From positions 310,001 through 374,000 of the forward strand of contig JABMLP010000007.1 in NCBI GenBank assembly GCA_013176395.1: a stretch of DNA of 64,000 nt, read 5' to 3'. The stretch is from Venturia oleaginea (Eukaryota > Ascomycota > Dothideomycetes > Venturiales > Venturiaceae). The position numbers were made by a program, and so were the translations under genes. A model generated the notes under the pieces. That model had not been told where the DNA came from and ran no database searches. It saw nothing but the letters and a program-made list of their open reading frames with translations. The first letter of the stretch is position 1. Each line of letters starts with the position of its first letter. Below, piece after piece: positions 8,826-21,497 of this stretch.

Positions 8826-11800
8826 TGTTGGAGATTTCAAAATGTGAGGACGTCGGGTCAAAAATGAATGTTCAGCAGAGTGGGATTGATGGGAAGTCGG
8901 TTCTTCCGCAAGAACATCCTTTTAAATATGGTGGTGGTGTACCTTCCGAGATAGAGTGGATCAGATGAAGGACAGGTGGATGTGTTTGGGAACGTCTCAA
9001 ACTCAGAGCACCTTAGCTGTATTGCACAGTATCGTGGTTTAGCAACTACAGGGTCGGCTATCCCACCGCCAGGCAGGGAAGATGAGAGCTATCGAGGTCT
9101 ACTAGATAATCAGCGTCTAGCTGCTGATCTCAGGATGTTTTGTTATAAAACATGGATTAGTTAGGGGGCATCTATTAACATTGATTGTCCATCGGACCAT
9201 CATCAAGAAGCATTGAAAAGGATTAGACTCGTTTTACAACCTTATTACTCTGAAATACTCCGACGACAATAAGAATAAATCTAAAGAGAGTTTAGGACGG
9301 GCTAGATTAGGTAAAGAGATGACTTCACCGTCCTTCCTCCTAGAGAAGGAAAGTAGAAAAGGGGGGGAGAGAAGGCCGAATCTAGCCTTCTTACGGGATA
9401 CCTTTTGCGATATTCTGAGCGTATTATAAGATATTCTATAAGAAGCCAAGATTCTCCTCTTGCCGTGCGGAAACCTAGGAAAGCTTACTCCTAGGAGTAA
9501 AATTACTAGGAAAAGAAAAGCTCGGAGTGGGATAATCGTTTGAGGTCCTACCAAAAAGTCACCGAACATGGTAGGAATATCTTGAGTGAAAAGGAAGCTG
9601 CAAAACGAGTCTGATAACAGCGTCCCAGCCTGGATCATCTATTCCCCATGAAGTGCGCCAAGTCTTTCAATGCGTAGTCGCAGGAGATTTCAGCGCGCGA
9701 TAAAGATTTCACATAGATTTAGACAGGGTGCCCTATCGCTATGTTTTAAATTCTTGTAAAGATGAGTGAAAGTAGATAAGATACTGAAACCTAGGGATTA
9801 TGCCCTTGATAGCTTGTATCTTATGTTTTGAGACTACCCGCTGTGAAGCTTCTTATATCGTGTCCTACATGCTGCTGATGCATTCTTGTGCTGTAACCCA
9901 GTCGGTGGCTGGCATGCAAAGGAACCTGGGGATTAGAGCATTCGTAAAACTTCGCGTGACAGTTCAAAACTTCTAGATCAAATCGCAACGTGTTCTTGTA
10001 TGCCTTGATCTCATCTCAATATCCCTCAAGTGTTCCTTTTGAAGGTCGGCTTCGAATCTCGCATAGTAAAGAATTGTAAATGCAGTGCTCTTCTCTGTGA
10101 CGTGAAGCCCAGCCTTCTTCCTGGTAATATTGTTGGAGCGGATTGACATTCGGTAGACTGGGGCAGGAGTTTAGAAGATTTTCGTTCGATGGTGAGCTCA
10201 TCTGGTTCTAGTCCTCTTCTGGCCCTAAACTCTGGCTGTATAGAATTTCTTTGTGCCTTTCCTCTCCACTGCTATTCTTTCTCTCCCCCGTTGCTACCTT
10301 TACTGAGACCTCAAACCCTAAACAAGCTTGGCCAGAAGTGTAATGGTGGTACCCGTTCCAGCGAGAATTCGTCGTTTGTAACGACTACCTTTTTAGATAC
10401 TCGTTCCCGGTAAAAAGCAGTATCGCAGTGGGATCAAGTAATCCACGGCAGTTGTCGAGAGTACAGATATCGCCAGACTGAACTAAATTCGCTATCCACG
10501 TAAGATATGTCTGGACTCTTCTATGCTCCGCACAGCAGTCTATTCTCTGCCTTAAGGTCATCATCAGTCCACCCTCTATCGAGAGCCAGGGCTGTATATA
10601 CCTAGAGAATCATTTCTAGGTCCTTTGAGATATAAACAAGTGCTTCCAGAAAGAGATAATTTGGATTGTGTTTGAACGGCAGCAGTACAGAGACGAAGAG
10701 CTCAGAATCAAATGGGTAGGGGATTGGTGGAGGGGAGGGATATTCTATTTTTAGATATCGCTCCTTTGACCTTCTTGTTGAATCTCAACCGCCGTCCTCA
10801 CCACTGAAAATATCCTACACGTCGTTTTAGTTGTCCCCCTTTGGTGCTATCAAATTTCAGGAGAGCTATTCTGAAGGCATCGGGCTCACGATGGTCTTCT
10901 TAAGGACGCTGCGCAACCATCGAGCTGATACCGTCTCCACTCTGTCTGTGGCATCTTCAGATAGGCCATCAGAACTTCCTGCTGCTAGACATTTGTTTAC
11001 ACGTTGGAACATATGGAAGCATCAGTCACCGGCGTGACAGAGTGCCCACAAACCCTCATTGGGAACCTTATTCAATTGACGCGAAGGTCGTCATCACACG
11101 CGACGTCGAAGATTTCAGGAACTCCAATCTGCATTACAGATGGCATCGTGGCCAAGAGCTAATTGTGACTGGGCCAGGTGGCGGATTCATAACGCCTATC
11201 TGTTTCTTCGAGATAGATATTCAGGAGATGGAAGCCAACGCCGTCCTCAGCTTCATGGACATTGAACCCCGATATCCTCGTCCGTCCTCACCGATTCCGA
11301 AAAAGACGGACAATACGAACTCGTCTCGCTCATAAACTGTGATAGTTCAGTGTTCAGACCGCTAGGATATGAAATCTTTTACAAAGACACACAGCTCGGG
11401 TGTAAGAACCACGACTATTCCTTCTAAAGTCTCTTACGCACCAAAATCCGCCACCTTGTTGACCTATCCAAATCCTATCAAGTTACACTGTTCCGAGTGA
11501 TCAGCATGTGTCGGTGCACTTGTAGGGCCATGACTGGGAATGAGACTCAGGAAGACAAGAGATTCGAAATGATGCTTCGGAAGAAACGGATCGAGATTGA
11601 GAAGATTGAGCATCGGGGACTGAAAGATGGGTGGGTTAGGCAGAGAGATGCCGAAATTATTGGGCGGTCGAGCGAGAAAAGTAGATCGCCGCTAAAGGCA
11701 CACATGGCTTATATGTGTGAAGGTTTCAAGAAGTAATAGTCTTCATGGGCGTTGAGTAAGACAGAAAGATTAAAAAGACTCGGAAATGTACTAACAATTT

Positions 11801-13095
11801 GTACCTTTTCCAAGCCTTTGTGGGGATTACAGCCTGCGTGTAGACTTTTCGAGTAGGGCCCGGTGAAATAGCAAGAACCGGTGCACTATCCTAAGATAAC
11901 CAACCACTATCTACTTTACTTTCCCCGGTATGCCCTACAGCCTCTGGCATTCTGTTCAATAATCGCACTCCTCAACGCCTTTCCCAAGCCCATCCCAACT
12001 CACAATCGAAAGTCCCATCTTTCACAAACCGAATCAACGAAACCTAACCGGAATTCACACCACCTCCCTTTCCCAAATCGCCAAGAATCCATCTTCCCCT
12101 CTACAGCCTAGCGTAGTAGCTCCCCGTTATCGTATACCGTCAGCTCATGCTCTCAAGGCCTTCCGATACTCTACTCCCAGTCAACGAATCATTATGAAGT
12201 CAATGGAAATAGCCAAAGCCAAACTACAACGCAAGATAAACGATAAACTCCTCCTTTACTAATCCTCCCAGCCAACCACCCCATCCTTCCTCAACTCCCT
12301 CAGTTCAAGATCATCACCGCCAAATTTCCCACAAATTCCATCTAAAATCTATCGAAACGCCGCATCTCTCAACCTCCCCTCGCGTTCCCCAAGTTAAGAA
12401 AAAAGTAATCGGCAAGGCGGAAGAATTTCAGCTATCGCTCGGGATTCGTTACTTCATCGTTAATCTACGAATTCGGATTTCAAAAGAACAAGAAACAAGT
12501 CCTATAAAGGTAAAGATCGTGACTACCTTCGAAAACGATGGGCCGACGGAGAGGAGCGGCCTAACCAAAGACATCTTCATAGTACCCATGTTCAAGAAAA
12601 CAAACTACGCCAAAGATGGTCATATTGAGTAAGACACTAATAGATCGCTACCGCAAACCCTCAAACCCCCTCTGTGCCCAGATTAGCATCTCCTCACTTT
12701 TTAGAGCCCATCCCAACCCCAAATTAACATCAATAAATTTCTGGAGACCTACAAGAATGAGATTGCCAGAAATTTTATCGATCCAAACTAACACATCACA
12801 AAAACGAAAACAACAATTCACAATCAATCCAGATAGATAAACCAGTCAATTGATACTAGTTCAAACATGAAATCTAAAATGCATACCCATAGCAGTACAC
12901 TCATAGCAGTGCATCCATAGTAATCCATGCTCACAGTCTACTACTATAACAGTCTACTACTATAGCCGCTCATCAAGGCCAACCCCTCTCCCCATTCAAC
13001 CCCAAAACAATAGTAGACCAGCTCACAACCCCCATCATAAGCGCTGGCCACTGTGGTAGAGGCAGCCCCAATTATGTTTCTCGTCAGGTTTCTCG
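8826..13095. other. 4.3-kb gene-poor accessory stretch
   Basis: No intact gene is recognisable. From 9,240 to 9,720 the sequence is AT-rich with many stops, like an old mutated repeat. From 10,831 to 11,430 coding-like plus-strand pieces occur in different frames, including KVVITRDVEDFRNSNLHYRW near 11,090 and ELVSLINCDSSVFRPLGYEI near 11,320, so a decayed gene is likely; I cannot name it. A lysine/glutamate-rich frame at 11,497-11,736 is unidentified. From 11,900 to 12,830 the plus strand is rich in C and A and poor in G, without an open gene. Confidence 0.5.
12933..12965. repeat. 16-bp direct repeat pair
   Basis: Two adjacent copies of ACAGTCTACTACTATA. Looser CATAGCAGT and CCATAGTAATCC echoes lie just before. 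It is intergenic and without a recognised role. Confidence 0.8.
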
Positions 13096-14135
13096 TCAGC
13101 ACACTCTTCCACCTCCAGAAGACGAACCCGGTGGAGAACCTTGGCCACGAGCAGCTTTTATCTTCGCTTTCCGATTCCTGTTCTTGTTTGCCTGATTAAT
13201 CTTCCTCTTCTTGCTCTCCCTGGTCTGAGGTCCTTCATCTTCTGCAACATCCCCCGCCATCTCAACGTCTGAAGCAACATCTGGTTCTGCAGGCACCGCT
13301 GGATCTGAAGGCACCCCTGCCCCTGGCAACGCCTCTGCACCTGAAAGTGCCTCTGGGTCCTCAGCCGTGTCACCGCCTGAAGGCACCCCTGAATCTGATA
13401 TCGCTTCTGGATCTGAAGTAACCTCTTCGATAGTCTCCATCAGTGGTTCTGCAAACGAGAAAACTGGTTTCGTACCGGCGTTTACCAGGCTCATGAGCGC
13501 ATTCACAGTGCGTGTATTGAAACCACATGAGGTGTTTGGTGTCGTCGTGGGTGGTGTTGTCGAGATGGAACCAGGATTGCACTCGATCGGCTCCGTGTAA
13601 CGCATGTCCTCTGGAACCTCAGCTTCCTCGGCTTCCTCAGATTCCCCGTCATCAGGGAAATAACCGAAATCGCTGGAGCGCAAAGTGTCGAGACTCCGCG
13701 CGTCGAACTCTGGACTCTTTGAGCCTGGCGAAGAACTCGCGGAGCCGATCTCCGTCACGGCGACCCCGGCGCCAGCGTTAGAAATTCGTCCGCGATCATC
13801 GGTCGTGCCATCGGTCAAAGCCCCAGGCTCGTAAGTGACTGTCGATGCATTGGCTGCCTCGAGGGCCTGTTTCTTTGCCTTGTCATCCTCATCCTCTTCT
13901 TGAGCCGGCTCGTTATGTATCCACTCAGGTCTGAAGTTTGGTGGTGGTAAGCTTTTACCTGTACATACAGCTACCTCAACGATCTGATCATGAAGCTTCT
14001 TCAGCTCTTTGGTTGCCGCGCAATAATCCAAAAGGGCCTGTTGCGCAGCTTTCAAGTTCGGGTCCACATCATTGTCGGTTCCCCAAGTCTCTGCAAAATC
14101 GCCGGCATCAGCACATGTCAAGAACCGCGGAATCT
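13096..14135 (-). CDS. acidic low-complexity frame; 3' exon of UBP2-like gene or separate gene
   Basis: The minus strand is open from just after a TGA near 14138 to a stop at 13096 and has no early in-frame ATG; the frame begins EIPRFLTCADAGDFAETW. The product is acidic and low in complexity, with repeated Ala/Pro/Asp/Val units (for example PSDPAVPAEPDVASDVEMAG), and ends in a basic tail (SKKRKINQANKNRNRK) that resembles a nuclear localisation signal. The first 70 residues look globular or helical. The missing start suggests it is a downstream exon. A GTTGAG donor at 14205, a TGTAAC branch site and a TTGAG acceptor at 14136 would join it in frame to the deubiquitinase upstream on the same strand, skipping that gene's apparent TGA. 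The alternative is a separate gene with an unseen first exon. No function can be assigned. Confidence 0.5.
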
Positions 14136-14200
14136 CTCAAGCATTAAAATATGTTACAGATATTAAACTCGACACCACGATTGATAATCTCTAGCAGCGC

Positions 14201-17200
14201 TCAACCCTGATAAGACGTGGTGTAATCCTCCATCGCGTCGAACTCACCACTGACGCTCGTATCATCTTTCTTCCAATCGTCCTCGGCGGCAGAGTCGTGC
14301 ATGTCCGTGTCAGCGCCAGGAGCTGCACCGGCAGCTGTAGTAGTAGTGGCTGCAGGAGGTGGTAGATCCTCCACGGGATCTTGCTTCCTGCGGTGGACAG
14401 GCTGAGTCACTTTGTCCTTCTCACTAGTCTTGACGTAAACAACCAGATTAGGTCGTCCAATACCGACTTTTGTCGATCCATGGATCCAATCCATGAGATC
14501 TCCATCCTCCACTGTGACACTACTGTCATTGTAACAGCGCCAATTTTGGTCTGCAAAATCGTGAATGTAGATGTAATAATGTCCATGGCGGGGGTCACCA
14601 TCCATTGAGCGATGGACGAACACAGCGAAAAGTGTGTAATCGAATTCCTCAACTTTCTCCTCTGATGTCATTTTGATCATCTCTTGTTTGTCATTCAAGA
14701 CGGCCGACGTTTTCTGCAAGTCACGCTCAAGCTGGCCGATCTCTTTCTTTTTGTCGTGAATGGCCGAGCTGCATTGACCAGAAACGGCCTCAAGCTTTGA
14801 CGTCAGGTCATTCAATTCGTCCGACTCTGGACCGAATTCTTCTCGGACTGACTTCAAGAATTGGGATGAAGCATTGAGAAGCTCGGATCCCTCGACATCA
14901 ACTAGCTTGCCTGCGGCATCTTTCAATTTTGCATGGAGTGTGGCTTTCACTTCGTTCAAGTCTTGGATTTTCCTATGAATATCCCAGTACTTCTTGCGCA
15001 AAGCGAACAACTGTGGTGGCGGCTTATCCATGTAACGGGTTAGGTTGATCTGCTGTGGGACTTGAAAGGGATGGGTAATGATCTTGTATTTTCCAGCGAT
15101 GTTTTCTTGGTTCTGAAAGGATATTTGAAGGATCGGGGCCGGTCGTGCCATGGTCTGGTATTGGGAGGATACGTGATTCAGCTCGAATACTGGCTCCAGA
15201 GCTTCGGGTATACCGACTGGTCTGGGATGCAGGTAAACGATCACAGTATGGTCGATGACGGGATGCTGGCGATTTCCCTTCATGCTGTTGGGATGAAACG
15301 AGGAGTAGAACAGTCTGGTGATCTCATCTCTCTCTCTGCCATTCCAGTCGCCTCCCGTCGGTTTCATCGCACATACTGCTTTGTTAATTAGATTGGCCAC
15401 AATCTCGTGAACATCCTGCTGCCGAGCCAATTGTTCCGCTGCTTCTCTGTGCCTCCCCGCCTTGTCCTTTTCTTGGTAGTCCTTCATTCGTCTCAGCTCC
15501 TCTTCTGACATCTTCGCAAGCCTGTCGTCCTTGGGGGCGTCAGCCATTGAGACGTCCTTGATGTCGTCAGCATCAGATCCTGGGGTTAAAATTTCATCGA
15601 CGAGGGTGGTATCACTCACACCTCCGTCCGAGATCGAGGCAGAGGGTGACGTGCCCTGGGCATCGGTAGGTTTGATGCCTGATGATGTCGATGGACGGGC
15701 CGCCGTCCCTGTGGACGGCAGGTAATCCAGCTTTACCAGGAACTTGTTGGCTAGCTTATCGTTCGGTTTAGCGGCCGCGGGCGAAGTGTACATCCTATCG
15801 AATAATGTTGCAAGTTCCGCAAGGAAGCTTTGAGCCCACTCGGCATATTGTCTGGTCACTGTCAAGCCACCTACTTGTCCAAACGCCTCGCGGCCCGGGT
15901 AATTCTGCAAGGGTAGCTTATGATCGTCGAGGTTCGTAACGATCTCGCGGAAGCTTTTGATGGCGTAGAAGTATTGGAGCAAGCAGTTGAGGTAGCAAGT
16001 GTTGCCCAGATTCTGGAGGCCAACGGGACTATTATGGTCTACCAGTGCGACAGTGGGAGGAGCATCAGAGATGGTGGAACCAGAGTCCCTGATGATCTCG
16101 AAATATTTCTGAGAGTTTTCTTTGTCCCTCGGGGTTGCATCGGGATCTTGTAGTTTCATTGTCAACATGGTTTGTAGCACGTCGATGTCCACGACACTGC
16201 TGCGATCTTGGATGTTGTAATGGTTAAAGGCCCGCGTCAACTCGTCATCTTCAGAGGCATCTGAACCATTGTTAACTATGTACACCTCAATCCAAGTCCG
16301 GAGTGCTTGACTATTGCGGTGATCGGCAATCAGCGTCAGTGCTTCCTTGACCTTCTCTCGGTTGGCCTCGCTAACTTTGGCTGATGCAAGAGCATAGATG
16401 ATTTCGTCTTCGGCGCCCTCCGCATTGTCAGCTCCATCTGAGAGCCAGTACAATGCCTCGCTGGCGTCGCGGAATCTATCTGGAGCGTTCATGTCAATGA
16501 TATTTGCCGTGTGTTTATTTCGCGTGTCTACAAAGATTGTTTGGTAATTTGTGAAGTTGGAGGGAACGGAAAGGAAAGCGGTGTTGCCGGGTGCAGACGA
16601 TGGCGAGTTGGCAGTCGCGTTTATTGAGAGATAGTAAACGCGCCGACGTTTTTATCACGCATCGCAAACAGCCATGTTTGTTTTCACAAAGCCAATCCGA
16701 GAACGATTGCGAGAAATTTCTGGCAGTTTCCTTTGTTGATATTGCCAGGAAATTATCGCAATCGTTCCGGAAAAGGGAGTGTAGAAAACGATTACGACTT
16801 GTCCCCATCCACGCGTATGAGAAACAACAGGAAAGAAGCGTCGAATAATACTGGGACTCACCATTGGCCGCACTTGCTTCTAATGACTTGCTTCCTCTCG
16901 ACATCGCAATGACCCGCAACATTTGTCTCATTTCAGTCTCCTGCCACGACTGCACAGAGCCCAGTCGCGCCTCGAAGGTGTTCTGGATATACTCGTCGCT
17001 GTAGTTTGCGGCATCCCACGCGTCGAGAGAAAAGTATTTGTACGCTTTGATAACATCTTCGCGGCCAAAGTAGCCTTCTGACGCAAGCATCATCACCTTG
17101 GTCTCCAGAGTCTCGCTTTTCCTCTTATCCGCTAATTTAGCCAGACAGTCGTAATAATATGGCGTGCCGGCAGGGTCGTGTTTGGTTTGCTGTTCAAAAG

Positions 17201-18292
17201 CATATATCAACAACTCGTCGGTGAAGTCACCCAATGAGCCAAGTCCTGCATGTAATTGCTCCTCGTCCACGGGAATGAAAGTGGCCCGCCTGACAAAGTG
17301 AGATCTGTCGTATTCGACGGTGGATAACAGAAGTTTGATGTCGTTGTCGAAGGGCGGGGGTTTCTCGTGGTAGGCCTTCAATCTGCTCTGCTGACCAGTC
17401 TCCATGTGCCGGCGCATTAAAGCCCACAGTTCCTCCTGAACATCCTGCAGGTGTTGTCGCAGATCTGCCGACCATGGATCTTCTGGGGGAGGTTGCGGTA
17501 GTTGCCAGGTTTCCTTCGTCTGAACAAAATGAAGCTTTCTCAGCAGAGGCTCGCAGTCTTCGCCAAAAGATAGCAAGAATCGGCGGTTCAGTCGTGGAAT
17601 CTCCCGATGTGTTTCTTTTGGCTGCAGCGAGTCGCGAATGTAGGTCGCCAGAGCATCCAGAACCATCACCGGTTGTGTGACTTTGAGGTCAGGTCGATCT
17701 GGGTCCTTCTCCCTTGCTATTTGCAGCCGTTGTTGTAGACGAGCAGTGTCTGTCAAGAGTGCAATATCTTCAGTGCTCAATCGGGGCTCGCGATACTCGA
17801 TATTCAGGTTCGCTGCGCACATGGTACACTTTCCTTCATACCACTCCTCATGCTCATCCATCTTTACAAAATCCGCGAAATGATGCAATGGTTCCCCTTC
17901 TAACGGACACGACCACTCAAAGAGGGTGATAGTGATGTCGATGTGCCACCGGCATAGCTGGCAGAAACATGCCAGTCGATATTTCGCGTCCTTTAAGCCC
18001 CTCTCTTGCCTTGGGAGTACTGACTGATCTGTCTGGGTGGTCCAGATATGCTTACAGGAACCAACTCTCTGGTTCTTCCTATTCTCGTCCAGGATCTCAT
18101 TGTAGCCCCGCGGTGGATCTGTGAAGGGATTTCGTTCGAGAGGGTCTCTGAATCTTCGGTCTGCCTGTTTTATGTTGGCAATGACTCTGGGTGCCGTCTG
18201 GCCTGGGAATGGGGAATTAGCTGTGCGAAATCATGATACTGGCGAGGTCAGATGTTACCTGGAATATTGGAGTCTTCTTTGGAGGAGGACAT
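14201..18292 (-). CDS. UBP2: UBP2-like ubiquitin carboxyl-terminal hydrolase
   Basis: Large cysteine deubiquitinase; in yeast Ubp2 trims K63-linked chains, partly with Rsp5. Exons are 18292-18259, 18202-16862 and 16527-14201, with introns of 56 and 334 nt, giving 1233 residues. Start: ATG 18292 (MSSSKEDSNIP). The N-terminal part has paired cysteines (SCKHIW, CFCQLCRWHID, CTMCAA). A helical region follows, then the USP core with the Cys box GLQNLGNTCYLNCLLQYF (catalytic Cys about residue 636). The domain is interrupted by a long coiled-coil insertion and ends with the His box HGHYYIYIHDF. These landmarks fit the UBP2/USP25-28 group. The second intron is much longer than its neighbours and holds an inverted repeat. 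The C-terminus given here ends DYTTSYQG; an in-frame splice to 13096-14135 would extend it to about 1578 residues. It is divergent from the complex I gene, 534 bp away. Confidence 0.88.
16697..16770. repeat. imperfect inverted repeat in the UBP2 intron
   Basis: Arms at 16697-16725 and 16743-16770 are near-perfect reverse complements (AACGATTGCGAGAAATTTC against AACGATTGCGATAATTTCC read on the other strand), separated by about 17 nt. It could fold as a long hairpin in the pre-mRNA or be a small fold-back insertion. Confidence 0.8.
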
Positions 18293-18826
18293 GTTCGTAG
18301 TTGGAGGATGGTCCGCAAGCCAGAAACCGGAAGCCATTTGACGTCGATGCGCCTGGCGCCTAGGTTATGGTGGGTTGGTATGTTTCAACCGTTTCCGGAG
18401 AGGAAGAGATGCGGGTTTAGGTCCAGGTCATCTGGTGGTCAAACGAACAGCCACAAGCAAACGCCGTCACCGCCTTGGATGATTGGCAAAGGGAGGATTC
18501 GCGTACGCTGCGTTTGGATGGAAGCCTGTCAGTGGCCAGACTGTAGCAGTGATTGATTCGCAGGGTAAATCAAGGGAAGGACAGTGTGGTTGATGGTATT
18601 TCGTATTTCGTATTTCTAGAATTATATTGGCATTATCTCGAATCGCCCGTCTGGCTTTGTCTTGCTCTGGACATGGCCTCTCAATGCAGTAACTCGTACA
18701 AACCATGATGAGGCTCGCGCTAGTCGAGCTGGGATTGTGCCTCCATCGTTCCGACACCAGACCCGCCAGCACGACGCCAATTACACGACCACCTAACAAA
18801 ACAAGCTGCATTCCCAATCGCCCGCT

Positions 18827-19612
18827 ATGGCCTCCGAATCACACCAGGAACACGCTTTCCACCCCAAAGATGCCATCGCATACACCACGGAAGTGACCTT
18901 CAAAGTCGGAGGAGCCGGTGCTCTCCTGGCCGCCATTCAGAACACCCTCACACGCCAAAATGTCGGAGCCATGGGTTTCTTCACGAGATTTGGGGGGACC
19001 ACGGCCACTTTTGGTGCGTCAGATTTGCGCCGTGGAGCGATCGATTGACGTGGTGCTAACATCCCGCCCAGCTGCACTGGGAGCATCCTACGCTTTTGCC
19101 TCGACTGTTAGCGCGAATCTCCGACAAAAGAACGATTCATGGAATACTGCGGTTGGAGGCTTCTTTGGTGGATCCATAGTCGGTCTTACGCGTATGGCTC
19201 ACTGGAAGGAGGACTGAAGATGTGGGCATTGACAGATGACACAGGACGGACCATGCCAGCAGTGCTCGGATACGGCAGTGGACTCGCAATCGCCGCTTTC
19301 GCATTCGACTACACCCAGACCTCGTTTTCCGGACAAAAGAACGACCCGACGGTCGATGAGTTTGAGAGGAAAATGATGATGAGGAGGAACAGGCGACGAC
19401 CAATTGAGGAGACAATTGCAGAGCTAGGGGAGGGCAGAGGTATGCTATTTTTCCTCGCGGCATTTGAGACATTGCTAACATATATAGGCATCTACGGCCC
19501 CGGCTACGAGGAGCGGAGAAGACAGAGGATCAAGGAGAATTACGGTATTGAAATCACCACACCACTGCCAGTAGAGCGATGGGGAGCATCTGCGACAAAA
19601 GGTCAATCGTGA
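18827..19612 (+). CDS. mitochondrial complex I 21.3 kDa subunit (NDUFA11/B14.7-like)
   Basis: Accessory membrane-arm subunit of NADH:ubiquinone oxidoreductase, in the Tim17/22-like fold family and equivalent to Neurospora 21.3 kDa subunit b. Four exons: 18827-19013, 19072-19191, 19245-19439 and 19488-19612, with introns of 58, 53 and 48 nt. All phases agree and give 208 residues. The start is MASESHQEHAFHPKDA. Small-residue-rich membrane segments follow: KVGGAGALLAAIQ, AALGASYAFASTV, AVGGFFGGSIVGL and PAVLGYGSGLAIAAFAFDY. The C-terminus is charged and faces out of the membrane (ERKMMMRRNRRRP, YEERRRQRIKENYGIE). Import uses internal signals, so no cleavable presequence is expected. It shares a 534-bp divergent promoter region with UBP2. 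Confidence 0.9.
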
Positions 19613-20275
19613 AGATCACGAAAGGAAGAGTAGGGTCAGAGATGTCAGCAGTTGGGCCGGCTTTTTCGGCTCGCGGCGTTTATAACTTGTACATACGGAT
19701 TTGGTGAATTCTGAGAATTCAAGGTCAACCCTATTTCCAAACCGGGCATGTTGATTTTTATTCACTTCTTGATCTACTCGGAATCTCGCTCATGGCTGGC
19801 AAGCAGCGCTGATAGGGAAGAACTCTTCTCAGCCTGGATCAGGCAGAAAGATCGAGAGTTTGAAACTGCCCTGCTTCTTAGCATTCTGAACATTCGCCCA
19901 TCGTGAACGACTACCTGCACAACAATCAGCAATACCTCATAAATCCTCATTTCTCCAATCTGATATTGGTTAATTCGCAATTGGTCGATCTAGCGAGCTC
20001 GTGCCCCTCGCTTGTGGCGTCTCTGCATCTCGCCCACCAAGATCCATGTATGATTGCAGATGTGAACAGACCACACTTCCAACAAGCAAGGACCTCAAAA
20101 TCTACCTGTACAGGTCGCAATCAATAGACAAGTGGCCTAGAGGCATCGGAGCTTCCATCGACCACTTTCCACACCAAAAGAGCTTGGAACATCGATCGCA
20201 AAGAATCACGATAAATACTCTGGAGCCTCAGCCTTCTTCTGCGACGGACCAATAAGTCTTGAAGACTGGCCGATT
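19613..20275. other. intergenic, upstream region of the TBCC gene
   Basis: No gene or repeat is recognised. It holds the 3' end of the complex I gene and the 5' region of the tubulin cofactor gene, both on the plus strand. Confidence 0.5.
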
Positions 20276-21497
20276 ATGGCTTCCTCGGTCCCCGATTCAT
20301 CTGAAGCAGGCTTCAAAGATCGATTCTTCGATTACTTCAAGCAAGAAACTGCTTGTGAGACGCCCCTCCGCTCCATCCCATCAATTTTCGCTAATAATCC
20401 CGCAGCACTTCAAGACCAGATAGACAATCTTTCAAATATCCCGTCAACAGGAACAGCTCGCCTGGACGCCGTGAATAGAAGCCTAGCAGGTATCGCCAAG
20501 CTGCAGCGAGAAGTCAGTGATGCGTCGAGTCAGTTGCCTGCTCATAGCCAAAAGAGTTATTCTGATGTATGTTTTCTTAACAGCTACTCTCTGTGGTGCA
20601 ATGGAAGAGTGCTGATCAACACAGCAAATAAAACAACTGACCGAAAAGCTACAAAAAGCACGAGAAGCATTCGCTCCCCGGCAGAAATTCTCGTTCAAAA
20701 ATGCAAGGAAACTCACACCTGCCATTCCAGCACCATTACCAACAGCATCACCCTCCGAACCATCTACGAACACAGTAGCCCAATCACCAACACCGACCGA
20801 AGAAGAACCCCAAGACCCAGGACACTACAATAGAACCCTCCGCTCCACCACCCCCAGCTCAATCCGCCGCCCCTCCTTCACAAACGCCCAAAACATCAAC
20901 ATCTCCTCCCAAAAAAATATCCACATTATCATCCCCCCCTCCGCCAAAAACGCAATAACAACATCAACAATTCGTAACATCACGCACTGTATAATCGATA
21001 TCTCAACCCTCTTCACCTCACCAACCCCATCCTTCGCAACAATGAACATAACCATCGTTACCGACTCTCTAATCATAGCAGGCAAGATAAAAGGCGCCCT
21101 CCATATCACTGGTATGAGAAATAGTTCCCTCATAGCCAAAACGGGACAATTACGCATGCACCAATGTGAGAATATAGATGTCTACCTCTATTGTTCCAGT
21201 GATCCGATCATTGAGCATTGCAAAGGCGTGAGATTTGCGCCTCTACCTGACCTATTCACGCGGAGTGGAGAGAGTAAGGATGGGGCGGAGGTGGAAGTGG
21301 AAATGGAGAGACTACACGGCTGGAATCGCGTGCAAGATTTCCAATGGATTAAAGCTGAGCACTCGCCGAATTGGAGTGAGATACCTGAGGGGGGGAGGGT
21401 GAAGGAGGGTGTGTGGGAGAATATTGTTAGTGGTGATGGTGATGAAGGTGTGGGTGTTGAGGAGATTCTGGAGGCAGTGAGGGGCAATAGGTCTTAA
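20276..21497 (+). CDS. TBCC: tubulin-binding cofactor C
   Basis: Tubulin folding cofactor that acts on the cofactor D/E-tubulin supercomplex as a GTPase activator to release folded alpha/beta-tubulin. Exons are 20276-20566 and 20625-21497, with a 58-nt GTATGT/CACAG intron at phase 0, giving 387 residues. Residues about 1-125 form the helical spectrin-like N-domain (FFDYFKQETACE, LQKAREAFAPRQKFSFKNA). A proline/serine/threonine linker follows. The C-domain from about 170 is the beta-helical CARP/TBCC domain, with the conserved GQLRMHQCENIDVYLYCSS, which carries the arginine implicated in GAP activity, and PIIEHCKGVRFAPLPD. The C-terminus contains WNRVQDFQWIKAEHSPNW, typical of fungal members. 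Complete gene; nothing odd apart from C-rich codon use in the middle of exon 2. Confidence 0.93.

Noticed and set aside
9234..9638. 134-codon minus-strand frame with a hydrophobic stretch
   Set aside because: It lies in AT-rich mutated DNA with palindromic TCCTAGGA-type pieces. Composition and context suggest a degraded repeat, not a gene.
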